Below are positions 1 to 7,321 of a DNA stretch of 10,623 nt, piece by piece. The stretch lies in the NCBI GenBank assembly GCA_040307385.1, contig JAWRJQ010000003.1, forward strand, positions 1 to 10,623. Direction: 5' to 3'. The position numbers were made by a program, and so were the translations under genes. The notes under the pieces are model-generated. The model was not told the origin of the DNA. It saw nothing but the letters and a program-made list of their open reading frames with translations, and ran no database searches. The stretch's first letter is position 1; each line of letters starts with the position of its first letter. This stretch comes from RUG721 sp040307385 (GTDB lineage: Bacteria; Actinomycetota; Coriobacteriia; Coriobacteriales; Atopobiaceae).

Positions 1-26
1 TATATTAAATAGTGTATATTCAACCC
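1..26 (+). promoter_or_regulatory. Probable promoter -10 region and repeat upstream of the yhf operon
   Basis: The first 26 bases are strikingly A+T-rich compared with everything downstream. TATATT occurs twice as a direct repeat, at 1-6 and 15-20. The second copy matches the -10 consensus at 5 of 6 bases and would put the transcript start near 27, about 30 bases before yhfZ. A -35 box would fall outside the window. The repeated A+T-rich half-sites could also be an operator for the YhfZ regulator, but that is inference. Confidence 0.4.
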
Positions 27-58
27 TCGTCCGGCTGGGGGATCGGGAAAGGGGATGC

Positions 59-973
59 ATGGACAGCATGCTGAACAAAGGCGCTCGCACGATTCGTCGT
101 GTTGCCCATGAGCTCTGTGGCGTTGCAGTGGGTGCCAAAATCCCGACCGTCTCGGAGCTCGAGGTTCGGTGCGGATCCTCCCGCGGCAACATCCAAAAAG
201 CCCTTGCAGCCCTCAAAGAGACAGGAGCTGTTGACCTCGAGCCCCATGGCCAAAACGGCACTCTTCTAACAAGAATCGATTACCTGGGACTGGCTCGCGC
301 TCTTGGCACGCAACATCTGGTAGGCGTCATGCCCCTACCCTACACGCTGAGATATGAGGGGTTGGCAACGGCACTCTATACCCTCCTCAACTCGGATGGA
401 ATTCGCGCCTTCATTACATTTCTGCGTGGCTCTGAAGCTCGTGTTCAGATGCTGTTGGACAAGCATGCGGACTACGCTGTCATGAGTCGCATGGCGTTCG
501 ATGAGTACGCCGCAAAGGGTCTGCCTATCGAGGCGGCTCTTGAATGTGCGCCGCTCAGCTATGTAGGGCAGCATGTTCTTCTATCGGCTACCCCCCAGCG
601 CACCGACTGGACGGACGCACGGGTCGGCATCGACGATTCTTCTGCCGACCAAAGCATCCTCACGCACCGGTACTTTGCAGATACGGATGTTCAATACGTC
701 CCCGTCCAATATATGCACATCGTTGAAATGCTGCTCTCGGGCGATATCGACGTCGGTATCTGGAATGAAGACGACATTCATGTTCACGCTTCGGGCTTGG
801 TTTCGAGAGCCCTCGAGAGCCAGGAAACCCAAGATGGCAACACACGGGCCGTCATTGCGGTCAGGGCTGATGATCCGTTCACCCGCCAGCTCGTCTGCTC
901 GCTTGCCTCGCACAGGCAGATCGAAAAGATACAGAAGGAAGTTATGGAAGGGCGTCTTGCCGCACGCTATTAA
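59..973 (+). CDS. yhfZ: YhfZ-like GntR-type transcriptional regulator
   Basis: Likely DNA-binding regulator of the operon it heads. Residues about 12-70 form a winged helix-turn-helix of GntR type, with the recognition segment around IPTVSELEVRCGSSRGNIQKA (28-48) followed by a wing with GQNGTLL. Residues about 85-304 form a long ligand-binding-like domain, rich in alternating strand and helix patterns (GVMPLPY, YAVMSRMAF, DIDVGIWNEDD) that recall periplasmic-binding-protein-fold effector domains. The 304 residues are close to E. coli YhfZ, about 300. The start at 59 has AAAGGGG (48-54) four bases upstream; the ATG at 68 in the same frame is an alternative. yhfY follows after 21 bases. By family logic it senses the operon's substrate or product; which one is unknown. 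Confidence 0.88.
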   Translation: MDSMLNKGARTIRRVAHELCGVAVGAKIPTVSELEVRCGSSRGNIQKALAALKETGAVDLEPHGQNGTLLTRIDYLGLARALGTQHLVGVMPLPYTLRYEGLATALYTLLNSDGIRAFITFLRGSEARVQMLLDKHADYAVMSRMAFDEYAAKGLPIEAALECAPLSYVGQHVLLSATPQRTDWTDARVGIDDSSADQSILTHRYFADTDVQYVPVQYMHIVEMLLSGDIDVGIWNEDDIHVHASGLVSRALESQETQDGNTRAVIAVRADDPFTRQLVCSLASHRQIEKIQKEVMEGRLAARY

Positions 974-994
974 ACGAATCATGGGGAGCCGTTG

Positions 995-1405
995 ATGAGT
1001 TCATTAGACGAGAGAATAGAGATACTCTCATCCTCCGGATATATCGACGAGTCCGGTCGCCGCGACATTGAGTCGATTGCCTGCATCTTGACGAGAGAGT
1101 GCGGCGTATCCCGAGACAATGAACTGCTTGGCACGCTCATAACCCATGTTGCAGCAGCTCTGAAGCGTTCCCGGGATGGCGAGCCGATCGAGCCGCTCTC
1201 CCCCGAAATTGTGGCCGATGTCAAGGCAAGCCCGATCTTTCAAGAGGCTTCGCGTATTCAGCACGAGCTTCTTGACGCGATGGAACACCGCCTCTCACAA
1301 GACGAGAAGGGCTTCCTGCTCGTTCATGTGAGCGGGCTGCTTATTGCGCAGGGCGCGATGGGGGGAGGAGGTGAGAAGCGGCGCTCTCCATGCGCACAGA
1401 AATAG
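995..1405 (+). CDS. yhfY: YhfY-like PRD domain protein
   Basis: A 136-residue protein made of essentially a single PTS regulation domain. The predicted phosphorylatable histidines of PRDs correspond well to H51 (in THVAAALKR) and H111 (in LLVHVSGLL). Known PRDs are phosphorylated by HPr or EIIB components and tune antiterminators and activators, but this protein has no RNA-binding or DNA-binding domain of its own, as in E. coli YhfY (about 120 residues). It probably acts with YhfZ, directly before it. The ATG at 995 is preferred because GGGGAG (982-987) sits seven bases upstream; a TTG three bases earlier is in frame but unlikely. The last 15 residues (GGGGEKRRSPCAQK-like) are low complexity and unlikely to be folded. 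Confidence 0.85.
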   Translation: MSSLDERIEILSSSGYIDESGRRDIESIACILTRECGVSRDNELLGTLITHVAAALKRSRDGEPIEPLSPEIVADVKASPIFQEASRIQHELLDAMEHRLSQDEKGFLLVHVSGLLIAQGAMGGGGEKRRSPCAQK

Positions 1406-1413
1406 GAAGGGGT

Positions 1414-1467
1414 ATGTCCGAACGTGCTGCATGCGTGCCAATCCGTAAGGTCATGGCAGCTATCTAG
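1414..1467 (+). CDS. Possible 17-codon small ORF between yhfY and yhfT
   Basis: In the 102-base gap before yhfT, an ATG at 1414 opens MSERAACVPIRKVMAAI and stops at TAG 1465-1467. GGAAGGGG (1405-1412) lies directly before it, though the spacing of one to three bases is tight. It overlaps the yhfY stop region by nothing and ends 40 bases before yhfT. It could be a leader peptide that couples translation, a tiny protein, or chance. The same purine tract could also serve a GTG at 1424 that would extend yhfT by 28 residues. Nothing in the peptide resembles a known family. Confidence 0.2.
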   Translation: MSERAACVPIRKVMAAI

Positions 1468-1507
1468 GTGGCAGCTCATCGGACAAAGACAAGAAACAGG
1501 GGAAATG

Positions 1508-2797
1508 ATGCGCTATATCGTTATTTTTTTGGCCGGCGCTATGGGCGCTCTTCTGGCCAACCGTGGGATATCTGTTTTCAACGATGCCGTGAGGCCTGTC
1601 GTGCCCGAGTATCGTGAGGGGCGAATGACCCGTGCCGAGTTCTTCACGACTACCTTCGGTCTGAGCTTCGGTCTGGTCATTGGCTTCGGCCTTCCCTACT
1701 CGGTGATGTCGCCGATCATCTTGGTTCACACCCTGTGGCTGGGCACCGATATCATCGGCACGGCCTTTCCCGCCAAGAACATCGAGGACTGGTGGAAGGA
1801 TCGTGAGAGCCTTCTTGGCGCTATCGGCTCGTTTGTCGTGGGCGGCATCTACGGTATTGCCATCCTCGTAGGCCTCCAGGGGCTCGTCGAGCTGATGCAG
1901 AGCCTGCCCGTTAACGTCTTCGATGCATGGCAAAACATCTCTGGCCCGGTCATCGCCGCCTTCACCGCATTCCCATGCGTGGTTGTCGCAATGGACTATG
2001 GCTGGCAGCGAGGGCTTGCAGCGCTCGTGCTCACGGTTTCCGTGCGCCAGATGCTCGTGGCATTTGGCTTCGCCGGCATCGCTGATGGCGTTGCGATTCT
2101 GATCGGTCTCTTCTTCGTCATCGCCTTCGCATTCACCGCAAAGCGCACAGAGTCCGAGGGGCATATGTCCGAGCTCTTCGCCGACCGCGTGCGCAACATC
2201 CGGAACAACATCATCTGGATTGCCATAATGGGCTCCATCTACGGCGTTGCATGCAACATCGGACTGCTCATGGAGGGCCCTCAATCCCTGACCGCGCTCG
2301 CCGATGGCAACGTGGGGTCTGCGGTGAGCATCGCCGCAGCGCGCGCCATCTCGTTCATCCCCCTCAAGGGCCTCACCTCGATTGCAACGGGCACATTCGT
2401 CACGGATGGGATCGGTTTTACCGCTGTCGTGGGTATGCTTGCACCGAACGCATTCGTCGCTGCAATCCTCGGTGCCGTTGTGATGTCAGCTGAAGCCCTC
2501 TCTCTCACGCTGGTCGCTAAGGTCTTCGACAAAGCACCGGCAATCAAGAATTCGGCAGACAGCATTCGCGTTGCCATGACCAAGCTTCTCGAAGTTGCGA
2601 TCCTCGTCGGGTCTATGACGGCTGCCGAGGGCATGGGGCCGGGCTTTGGCTTCCTTGTGGTCGCTGGACTGTTCGTTATGAACGAGTATTTTAAAAAGCC
2701 TATCACACGCATGGCGGTCGGCCCCATCGCGGTCATTGCCGTGGGGGTCCTGATCAATGTGTTCGCCGTGATTGGGCTCTATGTTCCTGCAGCTTGA
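1508..2797 (+). CDS. yhfT: YhfT-like polytopic membrane protein, predicted transporter
   Basis: An integral membrane protein of 429 residues, close to E. coli YhfT (about 434), with roughly ten hydrophobic segments: near residues 2-18, 47-75, 103-128, 146-165, 168-188, 192-210, 232-254, 300-336, 357-392 and 402-425. Charged loops separate them, the largest at 211-232. The N-terminal part (LANRGISVFNDAVRPVVPEYREGRMTR, here 16-42 in part) and the glycine-rich loop GIGFTAVVGML (301-311) are typical of the family. It is annotated in databases as a predicted transport protein; no substrate is established. The start at 1508 has AGGGGA (1498-1503) four bases before; the in-frame ATG at 1505 is too close. 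The reading frame opens earlier at GTG 1424, but that extension is hydrophilic and not family-like. It presumably supplies the substrate to the enzymes encoded downstream. Confidence 0.88.
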   Translation: MRYIVIFLAGAMGALLANRGISVFNDAVRPVVPEYREGRMTRAEFFTTTFGLSFGLVIGFGLPYSVMSPIILVHTLWLGTDIIGTAFPAKNIEDWWKDRESLLGAIGSFVVGGIYGIAILVGLQGLVELMQSLPVNVFDAWQNISGPVIAAFTAFPCVVVAMDYGWQRGLAALVLTVSVRQMLVAFGFAGIADGVAILIGLFFVIAFAFTAKRTESEGHMSELFADRVRNIRNNIIWIAIMGSIYGVACNIGLLMEGPQSLTALADGNVGSAVSIAAARAISFIPLKGLTSIATGTFVTDGIGFTAVVGMLAPNAFVAAILGAVVMSAEALSLTLVAKVFDKAPAIKNSADSIRVAMTKLLEVAILVGSMTAAEGMGPGFGFLVVAGLFVMNEYFKKPITRMAVGPIAVIAVGVLINVFAVIGLYVPAA

Positions 2798-2842
2798 TAG
2801 GTGCGGGACGCACACGCTCCCAATACCGCCAAGGAGGATGAG

Positions 2843-3196
2843 ATGAGAATCGTTATAGGCGGACAGCTCGGTAAGGATGAGATCCGCTCCTGCATCGAGT
2901 CGCTCGGCATCGAGGGGCTTGCCGTCTCGGTGACCGACGATATCAATGCGGCCATGGATATCAAGCGGGGTGCTGCTGACTTCTATCTTGGCGCGTGCTT
3001 GACGGGCGGCGGTGGAGCGCTTGCGATGGCTATCGCCATTCTCGGCTACAACGCTTGCAAGGCCCTCGATTCCGCCGACTCCGATGCAATAGCCGCCGCG
3101 CTCGACGCCGGCGTGCGGGCATTCGGGTTCACACCGCAGCTTATCAACCAGGTTGTGCCCGCCATCGTGACGGAGCTGGAAAAGAGGCCCATATGA
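2843..3196 (+). CDS. yhfU: YhfU-like small conserved protein (DUF2620)
   Basis: A 117-residue protein, the same length as E. coli YhfU. It starts MRIVIGGQLG and carries the family signature around residues 47-69, YLGACLTGGGGALAMAIAIL, in which the glycine cluster and following hydrophobic helix are conserved in YhfU (GACNTGAGAALSIAIAVIG in E. coli, from memory). The C-terminal half has FGFTPQLINQVVPAIVTEL. No function is known. Its size and beta-alpha pattern would fit a small cytosolic partner of the membrane protein YhfT, perhaps like a PTS IIB domain, but no conserved phosphorylation cysteine or histidine can be asserted. The start at 2843 has a strong AAGGAGG (2831-2837) five bases before. 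The stop overlaps the yhfS start by four bases (ATGA), so the two are translationally coupled. Confidence 0.85.
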   Translation: MRIVIGGQLGKDEIRSCIESLGIEGLAVSVTDDINAAMDIKRGAADFYLGACLTGGGGALAMAIAILGYNACKALDSADSDAIAAALDAGVRAFGFTPQLINQVVPAIVTELEKRPI

Positions 3197-4332
3197 GCGC
3201 AGATGTCCGGCGAGAGCCGAGTCTCGTGACCTTTCCGCTTTACTCGAGATCGTTCAAGGAGGCCCGCGCTCTGCAGTTCAAGATCGTGGACGCGGCAACG
3301 CGCTTCTTTTCAGGCGGCGAGCTGCTCGATCTGGGCGATCTTGGCGTACATCGGGGAGAGAATCGCCCTCTTCAAACCATACGCGTCGAGAAGGTCTTTG
3401 CCGATGCGTTTGATGCGGAGGAAGCCGTGCTCGTACGCGGTGCGGGGACAGGGGCGCTCCGATGGGCGATTCTCTCCTGCGTAGCCCCATGCTCTCTGGT
3501 CATGGTGCACGACGCTCCGATGTACCCGACAACGCAGACCACCCTCGATACGATGGGCTGCACGACCGTGCGTGCTAACTTCAACGATGACGGGGCGATT
3601 GCGGAAGCCTGTTCCCGCCACGCGGGGCACATAGACGGGGTTCTCGTGCAGCATTCTCGGCAGAGCCCGGATGATTCCTATGAGCTGGGCCACGTTATCG
3701 AGCTTTTTCGCAATAGATTGCGCAACGTTCCGATCGTGACCGACGACAACTATGCAGCCTGCAAGGTCAAATCGATCGGAAGCCAGCTTGGCGCCGACCT
3801 TGCCACCTTCTCATGCTTCAAAGTGCTCGGCCCCGAGGGTGTGGGCGTTGTGCTGGGCCGCAAGCACTATGTGGATAAGATCCGCTCCCTGCAGTATTCG
3901 GGAGGGTCTCAGGTCCAAGGGCATGAGGCCATGGAGGCCCTCCGCGGCCTCGTGTACGCTCCGGTTGCCCTGTCTATAACAGGCGAGGTCTGCGACGAGG
4001 TTGCGCAGCGCCTCAATGACGGCGAGCTGGACCATGTTCGCGCGGCATACGTGGCCAATGCGGAGAGCAAGGCGGTCATCGTCGAGTTTGATGATGATGT
4101 GGCTGATCGCATTCTTGAGCTGGCGCCCGCACATGGAGTCGCCCCGCATCCGGTCGGATGCGAGAGCCGCTATGAGTTCGCCCCCATGTTCTACCGCATC
4201 AGCGCGACCTTCCGGGCGAAAGACCCGACCTGGCAAAAGCGGATGGTGCGCATCAACGTCATGCGCTCTGGAGCAAATACGGTGATCCGCATCTTGCGAG
4301 AACTGCTCGATGAAATCTATCAGAGGGGGTAG
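3193..4332 (+). CDS. yhfS: YhfS-like PLP-dependent aminotransferase-fold enzyme
   Basis: A 379-residue fold type I PLP enzyme. RGAGTGALR (82-90) is the phosphate-binding turn region, TDDNYAA (183-189) carries the aspartate that pairs with the pyridine nitrogen, and K210 in FSCFKVLGPEGVGVVLG is the predicted Schiff-base lysine. These features suit YhfS, which resembles the Cys/Met-metabolism and cysteine desulfurase branch. It likely acts on an amino compound in the cytoplasm; the actual reaction is unknown. Start: ATG at 3193 overlapping the yhfU stop, with AAAGAGG (3181-3187) five bases upstream; the reading frame opens 66 codons earlier, but that part overlaps yhfU out of frame. E. coli YhfS is about 360 residues, so this one is slightly longer. 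It ends two bases before yhfX. Confidence 0.88.
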   Translation: MSADVRREPSLVTFPLYSRSFKEARALQFKIVDAATRFFSGGELLDLGDLGVHRGENRPLQTIRVEKVFADAFDAEEAVLVRGAGTGALRWAILSCVAPCSLVMVHDAPMYPTTQTTLDTMGCTTVRANFNDDGAIAEACSRHAGHIDGVLVQHSRQSPDDSYELGHVIELFRNRLRNVPIVTDDNYAACKVKSIGSQLGADLATFSCFKVLGPEGVGVVLGRKHYVDKIRSLQYSGGSQVQGHEAMEALRGLVYAPVALSITGEVCDEVAQRLNDGELDHVRAAYVANAESKAVIVEFDDDVADRILELAPAHGVAPHPVGCESRYEFAPMFYRISATFRAKDPTWQKRMVRINVMRSGANTVIRILRELLDEIYQRG

Positions 4333-4334
4333 CG

Positions 4335-5495
4335 GTGTTTCTCGACAGGCTTCTTGAGACGAATGCGGCCCTGGCAGAGCTGGCGCTTTCTTGGACGGCA
4401 GATGGAACCATCCTGCCGGACACGTACCTGATCGACCTTGACATGATAGAACAGAACGCCCGGGCACTGAAAGCCGCCGCAGACGCTCGCAACATCGCCC
4501 TGTACTTCATGCTCAAGCAGTTCGGACGAAACCCGCTTGTGGGAAAACGTCTGGCAGAGCTGGGGTATGAGGGAGCGGTGTGCGTTGACTACCGAGAAGC
4601 CCTGACGCTGCTGGAAGCCGGCGTGCCGATCGCGCATGTGGGGCACCTGGTGCAAACGCCGCACGCCGCACTCGGCAGGATCCTTGAAGCCCGCCCGCGC
4701 ATCATAACGGTCTACTCCCTTGAGAAGGCTGCGGAGATCGGGGCCGAGGCAAGCGCGCAAGGCTTCATCCAGCCGATCATGCTTCGCGTGCTCGGCCCCG
4801 ATGACGTTCTCTATCCAGGTCAATACGGCGGCTTTTCGCTCGAGGAGCTGCCGCAGACGATTGGCGAGCTGGAGAAGACAAAGGGCATCCGCATAGCAGG
4901 CGCATGTTCCTTTCCCTGCATGCTGTTTTCGGCAGAGACGCACGAGGTGGAGCCCCTGCCCAATGCGCACACGGTACGGGCGGCGGCCGAGCAACTGCGG
5001 AAGCGCGGCTATGACAACCTTGAGCTCAACATGCCATCGAATAGCTGCGTGCACACCGTTGGACTCGTATCGTCATTGGGCGGCACGCACATGGAACCCG
5101 GCCACGGACTCTCCGGCACGACCCCGTATCATGCAGCGCACAGCACTGCAGCCGAGGGCGTCGGATACGTCTATGCGAGCGAGGTGAGCCACAATCTTGG
5201 AGGGCATGCGTATTGCTATGGCGGCGGCCATTACCGGCGGGGACATGTTGCAGCTGCCTTAGTTGGAAGGAGCCTTGATACGGCTCGTCGCGCCCAGGTG
5301 ATCACGCCGGCCGATGAAAGCATCGATTATTACTTCGAGCTTTCAGACGAGGCCAAGGTGGGGGATCCCGTCCTCATGTGCTTTCGCACGCAGATGTTCG
5401 TTACTCGCAGCCACGTGGCGGTGGTCTCCGGCCTCTCGCAAGGCGCCCCGCGTCTTGAAGGCCTTTTCGACACGCACGGGCGTCGGATCGCATGA
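4335..5495 (+). CDS. yhfX: YhfX-like PLP enzyme of alanine racemase fold
   Basis: A 386-residue protein matching the E. coli YhfX length (about 387). The N-terminal barrel has YLIDLDMIEQNARAL (31-45) and the predicted PLP lysine K61 in YFMLKQFGRNP, the position taken by the racemase lysine. Family features include CVDYREALTLLEAG (83-96), PGQYGGF (161-167), a loop with CSFPCMLF (191-198), LNMPSNSC (231-238), and the histidine-rich GHGLSGTTPYHAAHS (256-270). The C-terminal part ends in a small beta domain. It is presumably a racemase, decarboxylase or related amino-compound enzyme in the cytoplasm; the reaction is not known to me. GTG start at 4335 with AGAGGGGG (4322-4329) five bases before, two bases after yhfS stop. 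No other start fits. Its stop TGA is followed by yhfW after 38 bases. Confidence 0.88.
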   Translation: MFLDRLLETNAALAELALSWTADGTILPDTYLIDLDMIEQNARALKAAADARNIALYFMLKQFGRNPLVGKRLAELGYEGAVCVDYREALTLLEAGVPIAHVGHLVQTPHAALGRILEARPRIITVYSLEKAAEIGAEASAQGFIQPIMLRVLGPDDVLYPGQYGGFSLEELPQTIGELEKTKGIRIAGACSFPCMLFSAETHEVEPLPNAHTVRAAAEQLRKRGYDNLELNMPSNSCVHTVGLVSSLGGTHMEPGHGLSGTTPYHAAHSTAAEGVGYVYASEVSHNLGGHAYCYGGGHYRRGHVAAALVGRSLDTARRAQVITPADESIDYYFELSDEAKVGDPVLMCFRTQMFVTRSHVAVVSGLSQGAPRLEGLFDTHGRRIA

Positions 5496-5533
5496 CGGCT
5501 GCCCTGGGTTTCGATGTGCTCTCGGGAGGAATG

Positions 5534-6757
5534 ATGGCACAACAGGGGAAGTTCATCGTTATCGTTCTCGATGGCTTCGGCATTGGCCAGATGCCGGATG
5601 TGCCCGAGGTCCGTCCTACCGACATAGGAGCACATACCTGCAGGCACATCTTCGATGCCATGCCCGGCCTATCGCTTCCGAACTTGGCGGCACTCGGGTT
5701 GGCCAACGCTGCTGGAGCGGCGTATCCGGGATTGCCCTGCTCCGAGACGGCAACATGGGGGCGCAGCATGCTGATGCACCATGGAGCCGATACGTTCTAT
5801 GGACATCAGGAAATCATGGGAACCAAGCCCTTGGCCCCGCTTGCACAGCCCATCCAGAGCGTCGTCGATGGCATTGCCGAGAAGCTCCACGATGCTGGCT
5901 TTTCAACTCGCTTCTATACGTCCCAAGCTTCTGGTCTGCGCTTCCTCATCGTCAATGAGGCGTGCACGGTCGCAGACAATATCGAGTGCGACCCCGGCCA
6001 AGCCTTCAACGTGACGGCGGCTCTCGACGATCTCGATTTCGGCACAGTGCTCGAGATCGGGCGCATCGTGCGCACCGTCGCAAAGACCCCGCGCGTCATC
6101 GCTTTCGGAGGACGTGGGGTGCATCTGCCCGACCTCCTTGCGGCTGTTGAGGAGCATGGTGGCTTTATCGGCGTGAACGCGCCCGCCTCAGGTGTTTACA
6201 ACGATGATTATCATTGCGTTCATATGGGCTATGGGGTTGACGAGAAGAGCCAGGTACCGTATATCCTTGGCGAGCATGGGGTTGACGTGCATCTTTTGGG
6301 CAAGGTGGCGGATGTGTGCGCAAACCGCTTCGGCGCATCGGAGTCTATTGTGGATACGCGGGAGGTCCTCGTGCGGACCCTTGAGCTTGTGAGACAGCCG
6401 ATCAGCGGTTTTATCTGCACAAACGTACAGGAAACCGATCTCATGGGCCACCGTGAGAACGTTGCCGGATATGCGGATAAGCTCATAGTGGCGGATGAGA
6501 TTATCGGATCGATATGCGCTGCGCTGGCACCGGAGGACGTGCTTGTGGTGCAGGCGGACCATGGCAACGACCCAACAATCGGCCACCCCCATCATACGCG
6601 CGAATACGTGCCGCTGCTCATCAAGCACGGCCGTGCTTTCACGGGCGATATAGGAACCCGCACCACCCTTTCGGATGTCGGTGCCTCGGTTGCCGATTAT
6701 TTTGGCTGCTCGCCGCCTGAGAACGGCACAAGCTTCTGGCCGCAGATACGGGGCTAG
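5534..6757 (+). CDS. yhfW: YhfW-like phosphopentomutase-family metalloenzyme
   Basis: A 407-residue member of the alkaline phosphatase/phosphopentomutase (DeoB) superfamily, matching E. coli YhfW (about 408). Metal ligands and the nucleophile can be picked out by analogy with DeoB: D13 (VIVLDGFGIG), T87 in GADTFYGHQEIMG (nucleophile, equivalent to the phosphorylated threonine of phosphopentomutases), D302 and H306 (TDLMGHRENV), D342 and H343 (ADHGNDPT), and H354 (HHTREYVPLL). The cap domain between is where substrate specificity should differ from DeoB. All key residues seem present, so an active phosphotransferase or mutase is likely, on an unknown phosphorylated substrate. The start is set at 5534 because GGGAGGA (5524-5530) precedes it; an in-frame ATG at 5492 overlapping the yhfX stop lacks an SD. 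It is the last gene of the operon. Confidence 0.88.
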   Translation: MAQQGKFIVIVLDGFGIGQMPDVPEVRPTDIGAHTCRHIFDAMPGLSLPNLAALGLANAAGAAYPGLPCSETATWGRSMLMHHGADTFYGHQEIMGTKPLAPLAQPIQSVVDGIAEKLHDAGFSTRFYTSQASGLRFLIVNEACTVADNIECDPGQAFNVTAALDDLDFGTVLEIGRIVRTVAKTPRVIAFGGRGVHLPDLLAAVEEHGGFIGVNAPASGVYNDDYHCVHMGYGVDEKSQVPYILGEHGVDVHLLGKVADVCANRFGASESIVDTREVLVRTLELVRQPISGFICTNVQETDLMGHRENVAGYADKLIVADEIIGSICAALAPEDVLVVQADHGNDPTIGHPHHTREYVPLLIKHGRAFTGDIGTRTTLSDVGASVADYFGCSPPENGTSFWPQIRG

Positions 6758-6893
6758 CCATGTCGCTTTCGGCCGCATGGAGGAGAGCGTCAATGCGTGC
6801 GAGCATGCGTTTGCACGACCCGCTCCGCTGTCATGAAGAGCGCTCAGAGCAGATTGCACCCCCCCCCGCCGTACTCCCGGCGAGGCCAGAAAG

Positions 6894-7047
6894 CCCAAAA
6901 TGTCCCCGGTGTATCAGGTTTCCGGTCCCGAACAGCTCTGGAGCTAAATGCCATGCAAGCTAACCGCATAACTACTCGAAATATGCAGACGACAAAGACG
7001 ATGCATAGCTTGCAGCCAGATTTCTGCTGCACTGGGGACATTTTGGG
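6894..7047. repeat. 154-bp element with 24-bp terminal inverted repeats (MITE-like)
   Basis: The left arm, 6894-6917, starts CCCAAAATGTCCCC, and the right arm, 7024-7047, ends GGGGACATTTTGGG. The outer 14 bases are perfectly complementary and the full 24-base arms agree at 21 positions. Inside lies a further inverted pair, TGCAAGCTA (6954-6962) with TAGCTTGCA (7006-7014), so a transcript could fold into a long interrupted hairpin. The interior has no ORF of note. A short non-autonomous transposable element (MITE) is the simplest reading. A clear target duplication is not visible: flanks are AGAAAG on the left and TTCAAG on the right. Confidence 0.5.
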
Positions 7048-7172
7048 TTCAAGCCGTCTCGGCACAAGCGGGCAACCCCGCGCACTGCATGATGCAAATG
7101 CGCTATTTCCATGACCGGACCAAGGCTCCGCATCCATTGAACCTGTCTTCAAGACGCTGAGAAGGGATGAGT

Positions 7173-7201
7173 CCGTCGCACCATTGGGGGTGGCGCGACG
7201 G
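7173..7201. repeat. GC-rich hairpin, 10-bp stem
   Basis: CCGTCGCACC (7173-7182) and GGCGCGACGG (7192-7201) pair at 9 of 10 positions around a 9-base loop (ATTGGGGGT). No T-tract follows on either strand, so it is not a standard intrinsic terminator. It could be a protein site, a stable RNA stem, or part of a degraded repeat. Confidence 0.35.
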
Positions 7202-7321
7202 GTAGAAAAGAAGCGGTGAGCCGTGCAGGTGTCGACTCGGCCATCTCGATAATACGATAAAAAACGATGCCCAGAACTGCTGAGCATCATGCCGATTAAT
7301 GCTCCATGCTTCACGCCCGTT

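Noticed and set aside
1524..1530. T7 run in the start of yhfT as a slippage site
   Set aside because: A run of seven T in a hydrophobic helix codon stretch is too short and too common to support programmed or phase-variable frameshifting.
1460..2284. 274-codon open frame on the - strand opposite yhfT
   Set aside because: It lies antisense to a well-supported membrane protein. Its translation is rich in acidic residues, His and Cys with no family resemblance, as expected for a shadow of a high-GC gene.
6758..6780. CCATG/CATGG pair just after yhfW as an operon terminator
   Set aside because: The stem is only five pairs and no T-tract follows.
6844..7314. 156-codon - strand open frame across the repeat element
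   Set aside because: The translation is Cys/Arg-rich and low complexity, there is no SD, and it crosses both arms of the inverted-repeat element.
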